A stretch of DNA of 64,000 nt from positions 749,001-813,000 of the forward strand of contig OX419762.1 in the NCBI GenBank assembly GCA_948567375.1, given 5' to 3'. The number at the start of each line of letters is the position of its first letter. Position 1 is the stretch's first letter. Both the position numbers and the translations under genes were made by a program. This DNA is from Lunularia cruciata (taxonomy: Eukaryota; Streptophyta; Marchantiopsida; Lunulariales; Lunulariaceae). A model generated the notes under the pieces. The model was not told the DNA's origin. It was given only the letters and a program-made list of their open reading frames with translations, and ran no database searches. This document shows, one piece after another, positions 12,830 through 24,197 of this stretch.

Positions 12830-14999
12830 CATTGAAATTGCATTTTAGATGATAATACATGTGGCATATAGTAGTTGACATTGGTATACCTATTATCTTA
12901 TATTATAGAAGTTAGAGTTTGCACAAAGTACCCAACAATGTTATGTTGTGATTGGTATATTGAGTGAAATTGTCTTTAATTGTTGTTTATCTATATGGTA
13001 TTATAAAAGACATATAACAAACATGCATTGACCTATAGCAATCCAATTTTGGTGTTAAAGACAAACATAGAGAAGTGTTCCCTTTCACAAACGATATGCA
13101 ATAGACTAGTGTATATATAGTGGAGGGCTTGATAATAGATCATAAAAGTTGAGGGCATCCAAGTGGAAAGCGTGATTGGAGAGATATTTTGTGCTATTGA
13201 TCTACCTCTCCTAAACCCTTTTCACATTAAAGAATTAAAGCTTTGAACTAAACTATCTTTGGAGAGAAGAGGAAAATAACTAATGTGAAGATCAAACACA
13301 TGAGATTTGAGCAATTGATAATTGTGATTGGATTGACCGAGGCTAAGAAAGTCTAAGTTGTACCCAAGAAAAAATTTTGGGAGACTTTATGACTTCTAAA
13401 GAAGATTTAGATGATCTATTAACAAGGTAATAGAGTAGATAAAATTCTAATTGTGTTGTGTTTAATAAACTATTTTTTAAGTTGTTCTCAAAGTTGATGT
13501 GATCAATTTAAGTTGGATGACCTAAAACCAAGGTGTCCAAGTAGAAAGTATGATTAAGTTGGTTTTGATCACATCTCAAGCTTTGATTTGTATAAGCCCT
13601 TGAAATTTAACAATAATTCTTGTGGTATGATTTTGCTCTTTTATATGAAATTTGGTGTAAATTAATCAAATAAAGAACTCAAAATCTTAGATTAAGTATA
13701 CTTGGGTTTGTAGAGCTCAAATCTTAGCACAACTTGAGAACTAATCCATATATAGTGATTGGTTTAAAATTAGAAAGCAAAATTTATAGAAGTTTAGAGA
13801 AAGGTATGACCAACTACCTTTTCAAGTTTGGTTGAAATAGTGCTTATAGGAATGAGGTCTTATGCATCAAACTTCAATAAATTACTATCATATAGAGTAA
13901 TATTATACCTTTTGTTGGCTTGAGATAACTTCTTCATTATACTCCCAATTCAAATCCTTTAGGATTCAATGTGAGCTAATAAGATAAGCTTTTTAGCTAC
14001 TACAACTCCCTAAAGAACATCTTGAAATAAGTTTGATTTTTGTGGATCAAACCCTAATTAGGGTATCACTTCTAGTTCATGCTATAACTTTGCCAAAGTT
14101 TTAGCTCAAGGTTCAAAAAAGTATCAAGAACACTTTGGCAAGCTTCCACTCTTTCAATCATGAGCTCAAATCAGAATATTTGCAATCAATGGTATGTGTA
14201 ATTGGGACAAAGCTTTTGGTACCTATATAGGAGTATAGATTGGAAGTAGCTCTTGGACAAAGCAAAAATGCTCTAAGGCACTTATATATGAAAATTATGG
14301 AGAGTTATGGTTAAGCTTCTTGTATTTGGATCCTCTCTATGATTTGCATGTTTGATCACACATCCAATTTGTTTAGACCAATATACAAGTATTGCGCATA
14401 AGTTTCCTTTCTTTAGTTGTACTGCATAGTTTTGTTGGAAATGCTAAACATAGTGATAAGAAAACTAGGAGTGTGTGTTATGATGATGGGTTAAGTGAAA
14501 TTTTCTTATGTAATAGATGGAAGATTGGGAATTGGGGTAGAATTTCTTTGTGGAATATAAGTAGACACAAAAACTTGTGATAGGATAAATATAACCTCTT
14601 GTCCATGGGCTCCACAACTAAGCGCCAAATGTGTTACTAGAGAGAACAAAGCAAAGTAAGAGAAATGTAGAATTAGTTAGAGCACATAATACTTATATAT
14701 AGGTCTTACCTTTTAGTGTGAAGTCCTCCATTCCATCAAGATTCTAGTGGCGTAGTTAAGAAAAGTTGAGTAGCAAGGACATGATAGCACAAATATAGTC
14801 AAGAGAGGCAAGGCCAAGCAACACTTCCAAGTATTTTATTAGTTTAGATCCTACATACGAGCCTATAGTAATCCATTCCTCATTTCATTTGAACAAATCT
14901 GTAAATAGAGGAAGTCATTGAAGTGCTTTGAGTATCTTGTGTGCTATTTTTGTTTTGTAATTGATATGAAGATTTGCATCAATTGGACAATAATTTTCA
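12830..14999 (+). repeat. 5' LTR of the copia element, split by a ~1.7-kb insertion
   Basis: The segments 12,830-12,947 and about 14,668-14,999 together align with the 3' LTR (19,159-19,630). Shared blocks include TTGAAATTG, ACATGTGGCAT, TTGCACAAAG, CCCAACAAT and, after the gap, GAGGCAAGGC/GAGGCAAAGC, GAACAAATCTGTAA and GCTTTGAGTATCTT. The intervening DNA is absent from the 3' LTR. Confidence 0.85.
12948..14667. other. Insertion of unidentified DNA inside the copia 5' LTR
   Basis: About 1.7 kb lies between two halves of the 5' LTR. It holds no recognisable domain. A 62-codon frame at 14,392-14,580 has no known motif. The right end near 14,610-14,640 (ACTAAGCGCCAAATGTGTTA) could be part of another LTR element, but no paired LTR or clear target duplication was found. 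Limits are uncertain by about 20 bp. Confidence 0.6.
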
Positions 15000-15149
15000 G
15001 CAGGTTATGAACACAAGCTTCACAATATGTTAAGTGTGATAGAAGATAATTCTTAGTGTGAGATTTCATATAGATTGAGAGGCTAGAGAGAGTCTTTTAT
15101 ATTTGAAAGTAGACTAGGATACAATAGGATAAGTAGCAATGTGAGAGTA

Positions 15150-15930
15150 CACATTAAAAGTTCAATGGGGAGAATTTCTTGATTTGGAAATTCAAGATGA
15201 TGATCTTCAAGTCAAAGAGACTCATTGAGATCCTAGTGCAACCAAGATCATAGAACAAAGTATAGTAGGTGGATAAGAGATAGATTGGTAAAGCAAGAGC
15301 AAGGGTAGTAACAAATCAAGAACAATGTTGCACAAGTACATATTTGTGTAACCATAGAAGAGAATATTTATTGAGATTGATCAATTGCCAAAGTACAAAC
15401 TAAATTTAGATTGATTATATTTCTTGAGCAATATGCTTCAAAGATCAAGTACATTCTACAACAAAGATTATTTCAATTACAAATGGAATTGAAAGAAGAG
15501 TTAACATGTTTTATTAGCAAAGTGGAAACTTTCACTAGTCAACTAAGTAGCCTTGGTATAGAATAAAGAATTCCTCAATCTTCACTAAGATTATTTATAG
15601 TTTGCCACAAAATTATTGCCATATAATAGCAACAAGGGATAATGGACTTGAGGAATGGAAAATCATCAAGAGACTCATTGCAAGACTACTCAAGGAAGAA
15701 ACCTTGAACATATGTGGAGATGATAAATGAGATAGACCAAGGAAAGAGAATTTCTAACTATTAAGAAAAGAAGCAATGGAGGTAGTTGTGATGATAGAAC
15801 TCAAAAAATGACTAATATGTATCAACCTAAGAAGAGAACAAGCTATAACAAGTGTGAAGAGAAGAAGCACTTGGCAAGAGGATGCAAAGATGCAAAAAGC
15901 CTCACAATTAAGCTTATCCTGTAATTCAAG
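15150..15930 (+). pseudogene. copia gag remnant with zinc knuckle
   Basis: Conceptual translation of the plus strand gives a charged, gag-like stretch around 15,360-15,700, followed near 15,840-15,895 by a CCHC-type knuckle remnant (CEEKKHLARGC, with the first Cys pair mutated). Gag would form the virus-like particle and the knuckle would bind element RNA. Multiple stops and frameshifts make it non-functional. It lies between the 5' LTR and the integrase region, as expected for copia. Confidence 0.6.
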
Positions 15931-16779
15931 CCAATTCTCTAACAACATAGAGTGTTACATTTTATGCTAGTTCTAGCACTATCACAATTTTTGAACATCT
16001 AGACAAAGTTTTTGTATGTTGCTAGGAGAGCTTTAGAGCATATGACCAACAAACAAGGGCGGTTCTAAGATTTCAAGAGGATTAAAGAAAGGACTTAGCC
16101 AATGTATGTTGTGTTATTGAAGACTGTAAGGGTTTGGATTATTGGAGCAGGAGACAAGAAATAGTTAATAAAGGAGTTCTCTTATTATGGAGTTGAATTA
16201 GAGCCTATTCAATAGTGGTCAAGCAATAGATAAGCATCCAGATCATTTACACTAAAGAGTGCTACTACATGGAGAAAGACGGAGCAGTGGTGATGATCAG
16301 TATTTATGATTCAAAGCTCTCCATACTTTAAATATAACTACTAAGATAGGTAAAATTTCCTAGGCTAAATCTATTTTTGCAAGCAAAGGGAAGAGTGAAA
16401 AGCTAAAAGAAGAAAGAGTGGAAAAAGAGATATTGCACTTTAGCACCAAAAACTTTGTTATCTCAATTTTTCCTACATTTGGAAGGTGGAGAGATAAAGA
16501 CTAGTAAAGACTTCCAATTTGAAACTAGGACTCATAGAAGGTCATAATTTCAAACTAGAAGAGCCTAGTAGTGTAAAAAGATTTCTATTATGATGGATGT
16601 GCTCTAAGAAAGCAACATGAACTACCTTTTGCAATCCACCAAGAGTAGATATAAGGTTGGAGAGCTTTTTATAATAATTTTTGTGATCCTACAAGCATGA
16701 GCTCCATAAGTGGATCAAGATATTATCTCCTTTTCAAGGATGATACGAGTGGCTTCAAGTTTATATTTCTCTTGAAAGA

Positions 16780-17210
16780 AAACTCAAAAAATCTCTCATG
16801 CTTCACATAAGTCAGTGCACACATAGAAACTTAGTGTGGAGTGAAGATTAAGAAAACTAAAATCTAATAGAAGTGGTGAATACACTAAAACGGATTTTTT
16901 TGGTTTTGTTAAGGACATGGGATTAGCCCATGAACTTATAACATCTTACACTCCAAAGCAAAAGGATATTCAAAAAGAGATCATAGAATAATTTTGGAAT
17001 CAACAAGAAGCATATTGCTTTCTTAGAAATTTCCTAAAGAGTGTGTGCCAAAATAGTAGGAGTATTGTACAATTTTTAATAGAGTTTTCAAAAATGTTTC
17101 AAAGAAAACTCACCAAGGGTTTAAGGAAGAAGTTGGATCCAAAGGGATAAGAGATTTCTTTAGTTGGACATAGTTCAAAATCTAAAACCTTCAAATTGTA
17201 GGATAAGAAG
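16780..17210 (+). pseudogene. copia integrase core remnant
   Basis: Around 16,850-16,990 the translation shows the sequence before and after the second catalytic block of copia integrases: SGEYTK, FFGFVKDMG and SYTPKQKDIQKE, the counterpart of the GGEF...YTPQQNGVAER signature. The integrase would insert element cDNA into the genome. Stops and frameshifts interrupt it. Upstream HHCC residues could not be traced with confidence. Confidence 0.65.
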
Positions 17211-17639
17211 AAGAAGAAAATATTTGAAAGTTAGGATGTCATGTTCAAAGAGGAGCTACCCAATTATTGACAGTCACAAATGTTGAACTTAGATCCTGAT
17301 TATTTTTACAAAGGAGATTGAAAGCAAGCAAATGTTAGGATGAGCATTGATGAGATAGAGGTTGATGGAGAGTTTCTGCAAGCTTCTAAGGAGCTCACAA
17401 AGAGGCTACAAAAGAATCCACAAGTGAGACCAACATTTAATCCCTTCAAGAAGAGAGTGAAGCACATCATAAACTTGTGTAACTTGATTTGTAAATGAGC
17501 TCACCTTCAACCATTCAAGTTGGCTAAAATCATACAAGTGAGAGAATAAGAAGACCACCACAAAGACTTTGTGAGTGCTATTATAACAAAACATCTTATG
17601 CTTGCAATATTACATCTAAGATTGAAGGAAGAGATATGG

Positions 17640-18400
17640 AAGTAGATTATGTTCATCCAAGATGCAATGCAATCACTTGAGTGGATAAAGGCTATGGATG
17701 AGGAATTCAAGTCTTTGAAGCAAAACACAACTTGAAAGCTAATAGCTTTGCTAGAAGGGAGAAAAGCAACAAAATGTAAGTGGGACCAAGTTAGAACCAA
17801 GCTTCATGCTTAGGACAAAATCTTGAGGCACAAGGCCAGACTTGTAGCCAAAGGATATTCATAGCTTGTGTGTATCAACTATGAAGAGATATTTGCTCCA
17901 ATCATCAAGTTTAATTCTATTGGATTTATTCTTTTGTTAGCTATAACAAAAGATATGATGATAGCTCAATTTGACATCAAGATAGCTTTTTGTATGAAGA
18001 TTGACATGGAACATATACAAGGATACAAAGAAGTAAGAAAGGAGGAGAGGGTTTGTAGATTGCTAAATAGCCTTTAAGGCTTGAAGCAAGGCTCAAGGAA
18101 CTAGAATAAGAATTTTGATGACTTCTTAGTGAGGTATGGGTTGCAACCATCACTTTCTGATCCTTGTATATATTTATTGATTTGGGATCATTCGCACTAT
18201 CTTTATAGAAGATGAGTTGATTTGTGTGAAAGATAAATCATGGTTTGCTACCATGCTAGATTACATTGATAGAGAGTTTGCAATTATGTATGGAGATCCA
18301 AACTATTATATAGGACTTCAGATTTTTCTGATAAAGAGAACCTCAAAATCAAATTGACTCAAGAAAGATATGTAGAGTACAAATCAATCTTGGAGATGCA
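17640..18400 (+). pseudogene. copia reverse transcriptase remnant
   Basis: Short open pieces in different frames give the usual copia RT order: ARLVAKGYS-like start (about 17,835), FDIKIAF (the D-containing motif A, about 17,970), a GLKQ-like block (about 18,075) and an EDELICVKDKS-like region where the YVDD motif would be (about 18,205-18,240). The catalytic DD pair is not preserved. The domain would copy element RNA into DNA but is inactive here. Confidence 0.75.
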
Positions 18401-18539
18401 AATCAGATTTTTACTCTTGTAGATTCAAATATCAAACTACAACTAAAAAATGTAGAACCAATCAAAGCACACTACTAAGAAGCAATAGGATGTTTACCGT
18501 ATGCTATGTGTAAGATCTAACATAGTTATGCTATTAGCA

Positions 18540-19158
18540 TAGTCTCAAAGTTGAGTTCAAATCCTTTACCTCAACACTTGCAAGCATTGATGAGAATTTC
18601 AGGTACCTAAAAGGTACACTAAATTATAGATTAGAATTTAGTAGAGAATTAGATGCTACTAATACACTAGCATGGTACTCTGATGCTGATTTTTCCAATT
18701 ACTTAGATAATAGAAAGTTACACAATGGTTCTATATTCATGATGAACTCCATACCACTTGGAATAGCCAGTGAAAACAATGCCATATTACTTCTACCACA
18801 AAGGCATACTATATAGTAGCATATTTAGCCACCAGGAAGCAACATTGTTTTGTATGTCACTCAAGAAATAACAATTTGGACAAGATGGTCCAATTCCAAT
18901 GTACAACAATAATCAAAGTGCAATCAAGTTGGTGTACAAGCAAGAATCAAAGAGCTATCAAGTTGGTGTACAACAAAAAATTCCATAAGAAAACCATGCA
19001 CATAGAGATCCAATATCATTATGTTAGGGAGCAGCAACAGATCTATTTCAACACAAACAATTAGATTGCAAACATTTTTACAAAAGGCTTACCAAGAGAT
19101 AAGTTTTGTATGTTTAGAAGATTAATTGAAGTTCTCTCATTTCTTCAATAAATGGGAG
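18540..19158 (+). pseudogene. copia RNase H and C-terminal remnant
   Basis: The frame shows YLKGTLNYRLEF, LAWYSDADFSNYLDNRK, a broken SSAEAEY-type region, then HIEIQYHYVREQ and IFTKGLPRDKFCMFR, the standard C-terminal end of plant copia polyproteins. A 36-bp partial duplication around 18,920-18,975 repeats the AIKLVYNK-type segment. The frame ends just before the polypurine tract and the 3' LTR. Confidence 0.85.
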
Positions 19159-19630
19159 TATTGAAATTGGATTTCATTTGGTACTACATGTGGCATGTAG
19201 TATTTAAAGATGGTACAACTATTACTATACATTATAGAAATTACGGGTTGCACAAAGCACCCAACAATAGTACAAGTTAGAGTGTAAGCAGCCACTGCTT
19301 ATATATATATATATATCTTGTCATTGAATCTAGATGCTAGCTGCATAGTCAAGAATGGTAAGTACCAAGGAAGTGAGAGCACCATAGCAGTCGAGCGAGG
19401 CAAAGCTAGGCAACAAGTCCAACTGTTTCATTGATTTAGAACCTGCATAGTCCAAGTGTTCCATTAATTAAGAATATGTATACTAGTTTACAGGCACTCC
19501 ATTTTTCATTTAATGTGAACAAATCTGTAAGAAGAAGAAATAATCTGAAATGCTTTGAGTATCTTTTAGTGTTCTTGATGTTTTGTGATTGAGGTGTAGA
19601 TTTGCATTAGTTCCGAAGCAATTTCCAACA
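19159..19630 (+). repeat. 3' LTR of the copia element (472 bp)
   Basis: It begins TATTGAAATTGG (from an expected TG start) directly after a purine-rich tract and ends CCAACA. It contains a (TA)n run near 19,301. It matches the split 5' LTR. Confidence 0.85.
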
Positions 19631-19635
19631 TGCAC

Positions 19636-20035
19636 TAAGAAGTGGTAAAATGAAGAGCACTCACAAGGCCCGAAGAAAAAGGGCAGAATCAACTATCACA
19701 AGCTAGTATTTACAATTACTTATTGTTGATTATATAATCACAAGGTTTTTAACCAGTCTCCATTTCCTTTTCAGGTTTTTGACATGTCTCGCGGGGAGTA
19801 ATCATATTGACATCAAGGGATATCGTCCGAAAAACGTCCTTTATATACTTCATTTCATTGGTTAGCTCGCTTAAGCAACATGGAAAAGGCGCATGTATAG
19901 ATTGGTACGTTTCCATTTGCTCTCTCGTCTCGAAGAGAAGCATGTTTTGAATGTAAAGAAACCTTGGATTCTATTGAGATGCAAGACTTACATTCCATTG
20001 ACCAGCATATGAGTGTATGTGAAATCAGAAGAAAG
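19636..20035. other. Unassigned DNA after the copia element
   Basis: No gene is visible. A stretch near 19,655-19,710 (AAGGCCCGAAGAAAAAGGGC and ATCACAAGCTAGTATT) resembles 63,245-63,300, which lies upstream of another copia primer site, so it may be a small piece of a related LTR. Confidence 0.4.
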
Positions 20036-20130
20036 GCAACCGCGTAGCATAACAAGAAGGATGGAAGACCTCATTAAGCCGGACTAGGAAATGACATAGA
20101 GAGTAAACTAGGACTAAACCCAATAGTATT
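20036..20130 (-). mobile_element. LINE 3' tail fragment
   Basis: This is the reverse complement of the LINE tail: GGCAACCGCG at the terminal end, the GATGGAAGACCTCATTAAGCC hairpin region, and the GGACTAAACCCAATAG block next to the LINE stop codon. It is 5'-truncated just upstream of the stop. Confidence 0.75.
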
Positions 20131-20189
20131 GGTACCTGAAATCTAGAGCGCGAGTTCACATCAATTAGAAATATCCTGGGTTGGTTATG

Positions 20190-20360
20190 GATATCTTAGG
20201 TGGGGTAGTGCAGATTTCTCATACAGACTCTATTGGGGCTTAATCCCATGTTACCTTTTTTTTCTCTATTGGGGCTTAATCCCATGTTACCTTTTTTTTC
20301 TCTCCTTTGTACAGCTTGATGGGGTCTTCCCATCTTCATTTTTCCTAGGCGGTCGCCTTT
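20190..20360 (+). mobile_element. LINE 3' end with 11-bp TSD and internal 36-bp duplication
   Basis: It starts in the last codons of the LINE ORF (ATATCTTAGGTGGGGTAG) and ends GCGGTCGCCTTTT. GGTTGGTTATG occurs just before it (20,179-20,189) and after it (20,370-20,380), consistent with a target-site duplication. A 36-bp segment beginning CTCTATTGGGGCTTAATCCC is duplicated in tandem (20,228-20,263 and 20,264-20,299). Confidence 0.85.
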
Positions 20361-20549
20361 TATTTTCTCGGTTGGTTATGCAGATCTAATTCACAGTGCG
20401 ATGTGTAAGAAACTAACGAGGATTGCTTAGGTCAGGAATAATAATGGTTGACCTGACAGATTGTGGTTGAGGTAGCTGAAAAGCTTTGAACCACCACGTG
20501 ATTGGAAATGGTAGATGAGGAAGGTTTAGACGTGTGTTGTCTCGTCTTT

Positions 20550-20675
20550 ATATCTTAGATGCAGTAGGATAGATTTCTAATAGCGATATTATTGCAACTT
20601 AGTCCCATTTTACCGGTAGTGCTTTATCCTTGTAGGATTGGATGGGTCTTCCCCTCCTTCCTCATTTTTATATCT
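20550..20675 (+). mobile_element. LINE 3'-end fragment, truncated at both ends
   Basis: It matches the LINE from TATCTTAGATGCAGTAGG through CTTAGTCCCATTTTACC to GATGGGTCTTCCCC, but lacks the terminal GCGGTCGCC. A similar short sequence (TTTATATCTT) lies at both ends and may be a remnant of a target duplication. Confidence 0.7.
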
Positions 20676-21127
20676 TCAAGTTCCATCGACGAAAATTGGA
20701 ACCAAACCATGTAAACTTGACCAGGATAGAAAGGTGAAATAACGCGGTTTGTCTTCTTGTTTGTCAATTGTCTGATTGAGAAGACACTCCCAAGTACCTG
20801 TCACTCATCTCTGTCGACCTGCTATGACCGGTATCTGTACCTAAAATACGGATAAGCATTAGCGAACAACCCGCAGAATCATGGTTGTTGAGAGCCAACG
20901 CCATAGTTTCACTTGGCTGGAAATGGTGCAGGAGGACTCACTGAAAGATGTAAGTTTTTAGAGTTTGATTGTTCTTCGCCTGCATAATTGCAGCATTAAA
21001 CTACAATTTTTATAACTGGGGCATCGCTTGTTAGCTGGAAATTCTCCAAAAACCAAAGATGGGCCCGAAGGTAGCACGCTGTAGAGTTATAGTTTAGGCG
21101 AAGAAAGAGTTATAGTTTAGGTAGACA

Positions 21128-21478
21128 TAGTTATAGTCTGGAAATTACGGGAGGCAGGTTGATCCCGTAAGTTTCCGTACATATTTACAGGAAATCCTGT
21201 AAACCGAAACAGGATTATTTATGAACGTGTCCACAAAAGTTTAAGGTTTGAAATTTTTTTTCCCGGTTGCAAATTTTGGCCTGGCTTTTTTGTCCATATG
21301 GATTACGAGACCTCCCATCGCCCATAAATATTTCCGGGTCATGAAAAACATGACCCGGTAACATTTAGAGGGTAACGTGAGTACCTCCCGTAAAATCCGG
21401 GTACCCCACCCACCTCCCGTAGCAATCTATGGGCTGTCCCGTAAATTTATTTGACGGACATCGGAAACCTGAAATTGA
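21128..21478 (-). repeat. Dispersed repeat R340, copy 2 (inverted)
   Basis: This is the inverse counterpart of 4,833-5,168. The central palindrome CCGGGTCATG-AAAAA-CATGACCCGG is perfect with a 10-bp stem, and several TACGGGAGG-type motifs recur on both sides of it. A TTACGGGATC block near the far end is absent or mutated in copy 1. There is no coding capacity. Confidence 0.7.
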
Positions 21479-23180
21479 TGATACCCCCAATATTTGTCTG
21501 GAACAGAAATGTTGTTCAAAATCTGTGGTACATGGATTTGGTAGACAGGTGGGCATGCGGACGCCGGAAAATCGTTGATTTGGAAGAATCTATGAGTGGA
21601 CGACACTGGAGACCTATCGTTAACCAAACTATGCTTTTCTATTCGATGATCATTTGCGCTAATCATGTGCAAGAAGGTTCATGTGAAGCATTCTTTTCAC
21701 TGATGTTACTGTTGGGTTTGCTGTTGAAATTCAAGAGGACCTGAGTGAAGTAAGTCGCTAAATACGAGGACAAGCGATTCGGGACTGAGGGATCGTTCAG
21801 AACATATTAACTTTTAATGTCGCTAAAAGTTAGTCGTTCTACAAAGCACATTTGGACTATGTCATACCTTCATACTCTTCTAACCCATCGGTATTTGAAC
21901 ATCATCTGCCTTCCCCAGAAGTTACGCCCAAATCATGTTAATTTGATACTATAAATTAACTCTTTGGCTTTAAATACAAATAAGGATTTAAAAGAAACGA
22001 ATGCATAGACTTGCTGTAGTGTCTTGTCTTCATGTATATAAAAAAGGTTAGTTATGTTTTGTTCTAGCCGGGGACGCTTCGAAAAGGTCTTGCACCATTG
22101 TGAATCAACATATCTCCTGAGACTTTTCAGAAGTATTCGAAATCAAGACTTGGTTCAACAACGGATATTTCAGAATGTTTTGGAGGCTTAGCCTTCAGTT
22201 GAAACTTGACCTACAGGCGACTTCTTTCTCAGATGTACGTACCACATGCTATGACTTTGCACTCGAAAGTGCAGAGATGGATTTAACAGTAACACCACTT
22301 TGGCACATCGATTTAACAGCATTCCAAGGTTGCCCAATGGTTACCGGTATTCACTAGCTTAACGTGGGATCTACGCTATAGATGAGTGTCGTAGTTAACG
22401 AACTTGTTTGTAAATTTACAATATAATTTTTTTTTAATATTATGCTACAAATAATTTATGTTTTCTAAAAAGATTTGATTATAATCTCTAATAATATTAT
22501 CATTTAAATATTTATATTATATAATATTTATTTATAAGAAGAAGAGTAACTTGACAGGACAAGTTATTATTTGTATTGTAAATAAATATTAATAAATAAT
22601 AATTAAATTAATAAAATCTGGTTTTAAACCGATAAATTTTGCTCGAATGACCGAGTTGAAATCTCTAGAGTTAATGATTAAAATCCCTAAAATCAAAATA
22701 AACCTTCAGATTAGAACCTAAATTGTATATTAAAAGGATCTAAATTATATATATATTATATTAAAAAAATTTGTTCTCACCCCTCTTCCTGTCCTAACTT
22801 CAAGGAACTCGACCCAAAGTTCAAACAACTCTCCTGCAAAATTCATAATAAGTTCCTGCAGGATTCAAGAGTATTTCCCTTAAACTTCCAAAAGTCTCGT
22901 CCCGAACTTGAATTGACTACCCCGAAAATCCGGCAGCTTATCCCCGGATTTTGGGGAGTATGCGTTGAAGTTGCCTGGAAATCAGGGGCGAGCACTTGCT
23001 AGGTCGGGCTCTTCGCCGCGATTTTCAAGTGAGTTACTTTGAAACTGTAAATAATTTATTTTTAATATATTACTATTTTCTGAAAATAATTTTAACAACA
23101 AATTTCATTGATTTTAGGATCAAGTAACATCATTAAAAGTACATGATCTATTCTAACTTAGTATTAGTCTCCCGTAAGAT
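21479..23180. other. AT-rich, gene-free DNA
   Basis: The stretch 22,410-22,780 is extremely AT-rich. Near 22,960-23,000 there is a GC-richer island. The segment around 23,120-23,145 (CAAGTAACATCATTAAAAGT) resembles 33,890-33,915, suggesting a diverged dispersed repeat. No exon was recognised. Confidence 0.5.
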
Positions 23181-23189
23181 GATATTGAG

Positions 23190-23385
23190 AAACAAACAAA
23201 GCAAGAAAACACGAGGGAGAAGGATGTGAAGACCCCATCAAGCCATACAAGGATGAGACAAATTAGGTAAAATGAGACTAAGCCCCAATACAGAATCGGA
23301 ATTGGAATCGGTAATCGGAATGAGAAATCTGCACTGTTGCACCTAAGATATCTGAGCTATGCAAGTCGTACTATCTTCAAACCAA
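23190..23385 (-). mobile_element. LINE 3' end, duplicated piece of copy 3
   Basis: The minus-strand LINE tail (GATGTGAAGACCCCATCAAGCC, then GGTAAAATGAGACTAAGCCCC) and last ORF codons (GATATCTGAGCTATGC) are clear. It is the upstream unit of the 330-bp tandem duplication and is followed by a partial LTR-A. Confidence 0.8.
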
Positions 23386-23519
23386 AGAGAAAAATAGGAG
23401 AATGGAATACAAGAGTGAAAGATCTCATTGAGACACTTGAACGAGTGAAACTCCAAATGCCTAACATGAACTTAGTATGATTATTGAAAAACAATTGAAG
23501 AATTGAAGATGATATTGAA

Positions 23520-23716
23520 AAACAAACAAAGCAAGAAAATACGAAGGAGAAGGATGTGAAGACCCCATCAAGCCATACAAGGATGAGACAAATTAGGTGA
23601 AATGGGACTAAGCCCCAATACAAAATCGGAATTGGAATTGGAATCGGTAATCGGAATGAGAAATCTGCATTGTTGCACCTACGATATCTGAGCTATGCAA
23701 GTCGTACGGTCTTCAA
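23520..23716 (-). mobile_element. LINE copy 3, 3' end, cut off by gypsy insertion
   Basis: This minus-strand LINE tail and last ORF codons end at about 23,716. The matching next LINE bases resume at 30,134 beyond the gypsy element (AAAGCATTTGAAGAAGCATC, the counterpart of GAGCATCCGAAGAAACATC in copy 2). The two pieces are therefore halves of one LINE. Confidence 0.8.
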
Positions 23717-23717
23717 A

Positions 23718-24182
23718 CCAAAGAGAAAAATAGGAGAATAGAAGACAAGAGTGAAAGATCTCATTGAGACACTTGAACGAGAGAAACTCCAAATGTCTAA
23801 CATGAACTTAGGTTTTGGTATTTATAGTGAAATATACAAGGCTCTTGAAAAGCTTCTCAGGAAGCTTCCTAAAAGCAGATTGCTTGGAGTGCAGGTCAAG
23901 TTAACTAAGAAGCTTCTCAAGAAGCTTCTTTCTAGAAGCTGCCTACTTGGCGTACCAACTAAACTAGCAAAGAAACTTCCCAAGAAGCTTGTTTTTAGAG
24001 GCCACCCACTTGGCGTGCAAGCTAAGCTAGCCAAGAAGCTTTCTCCTTGGCATGCTCATTACCCAACACTTGGAAGGTGCCAAGTAGTTTTCTAGATACT
24101 TCTAGAATATTCTTAGCTAATATTGCCTCTTTGCTACTTTTTTAGTCTCAACTAACTCATTTATAAGCTCCATATTGTTACA
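23718..24182 (-). repeat. 3' LTR of the gypsy element (family A)
   Basis: It aligns along its length with 29,667-30,133, including repeated AAGCTTC motifs, CTACTTGGC blocks and the shared inner end AGCTCCATATTGTTACA. On the minus strand it begins TGTAACAATATGG directly after the polypurine tract. Its outer end is not well defined. Confidence 0.85.
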
Positions 24183-24197
24183 TATTCCCCCATTGCT
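24183..24197 (-). other. Polypurine tract of the gypsy element
   Basis: On the minus strand AGCAATGGGGGAATA immediately precedes the LTR start TGTAAC. A G-rich tract directly upstream of the 3' LTR is the expected plus-strand primer for reverse transcription. Confidence 0.75.

Larger units (their letters stand above)
12830..19630 (+). mobile_element. Ty1/copia LTR retrotransposon, decayed, with LTRs and near-perfect TSD
   Basis: Two related LTRs (12,830-14,999, internally interrupted, and 19,159-19,630) flank an internal region with copia domains in the order gag, zinc knuckle, protease, integrase, RT, RNase H on the plus strand. The 3' LTR follows a purine-rich tract (AATAAATGGGAG). The flanking pentamers are TGCAA (12,825-12,829) and TGCAC (19,631-19,635), consistent with a 5-bp target duplication with one mutation. 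Many stops and frameshifts inactivate it, and the two LTRs differ at many sites, indicating an old insertion. Confidence 0.88.
23181..23840. repeat. Tandem duplication, 330-bp period, spanning a LINE/LTR junction
   Basis: GATATTGA(G/A)AAACAAACAAAGC starts at 23,181 and again at 23,511. Both units run through the LINE 3' tail (minus strand), a GGAATTGGAATCGGTAATCGG stretch, the LINE C-terminal codons and then LTR-A sequence. The first unit leaves LTR-A at about 23,480 and the second continues into the full LTR. The duplicated block therefore already contained the LTR insertion. Confidence 0.85.

Noticed and set aside
14046-14066. Telomere-like AACCCTAATTAGGGT
   Set aside because: It is a single palindrome without any TTTAGGG array around it.
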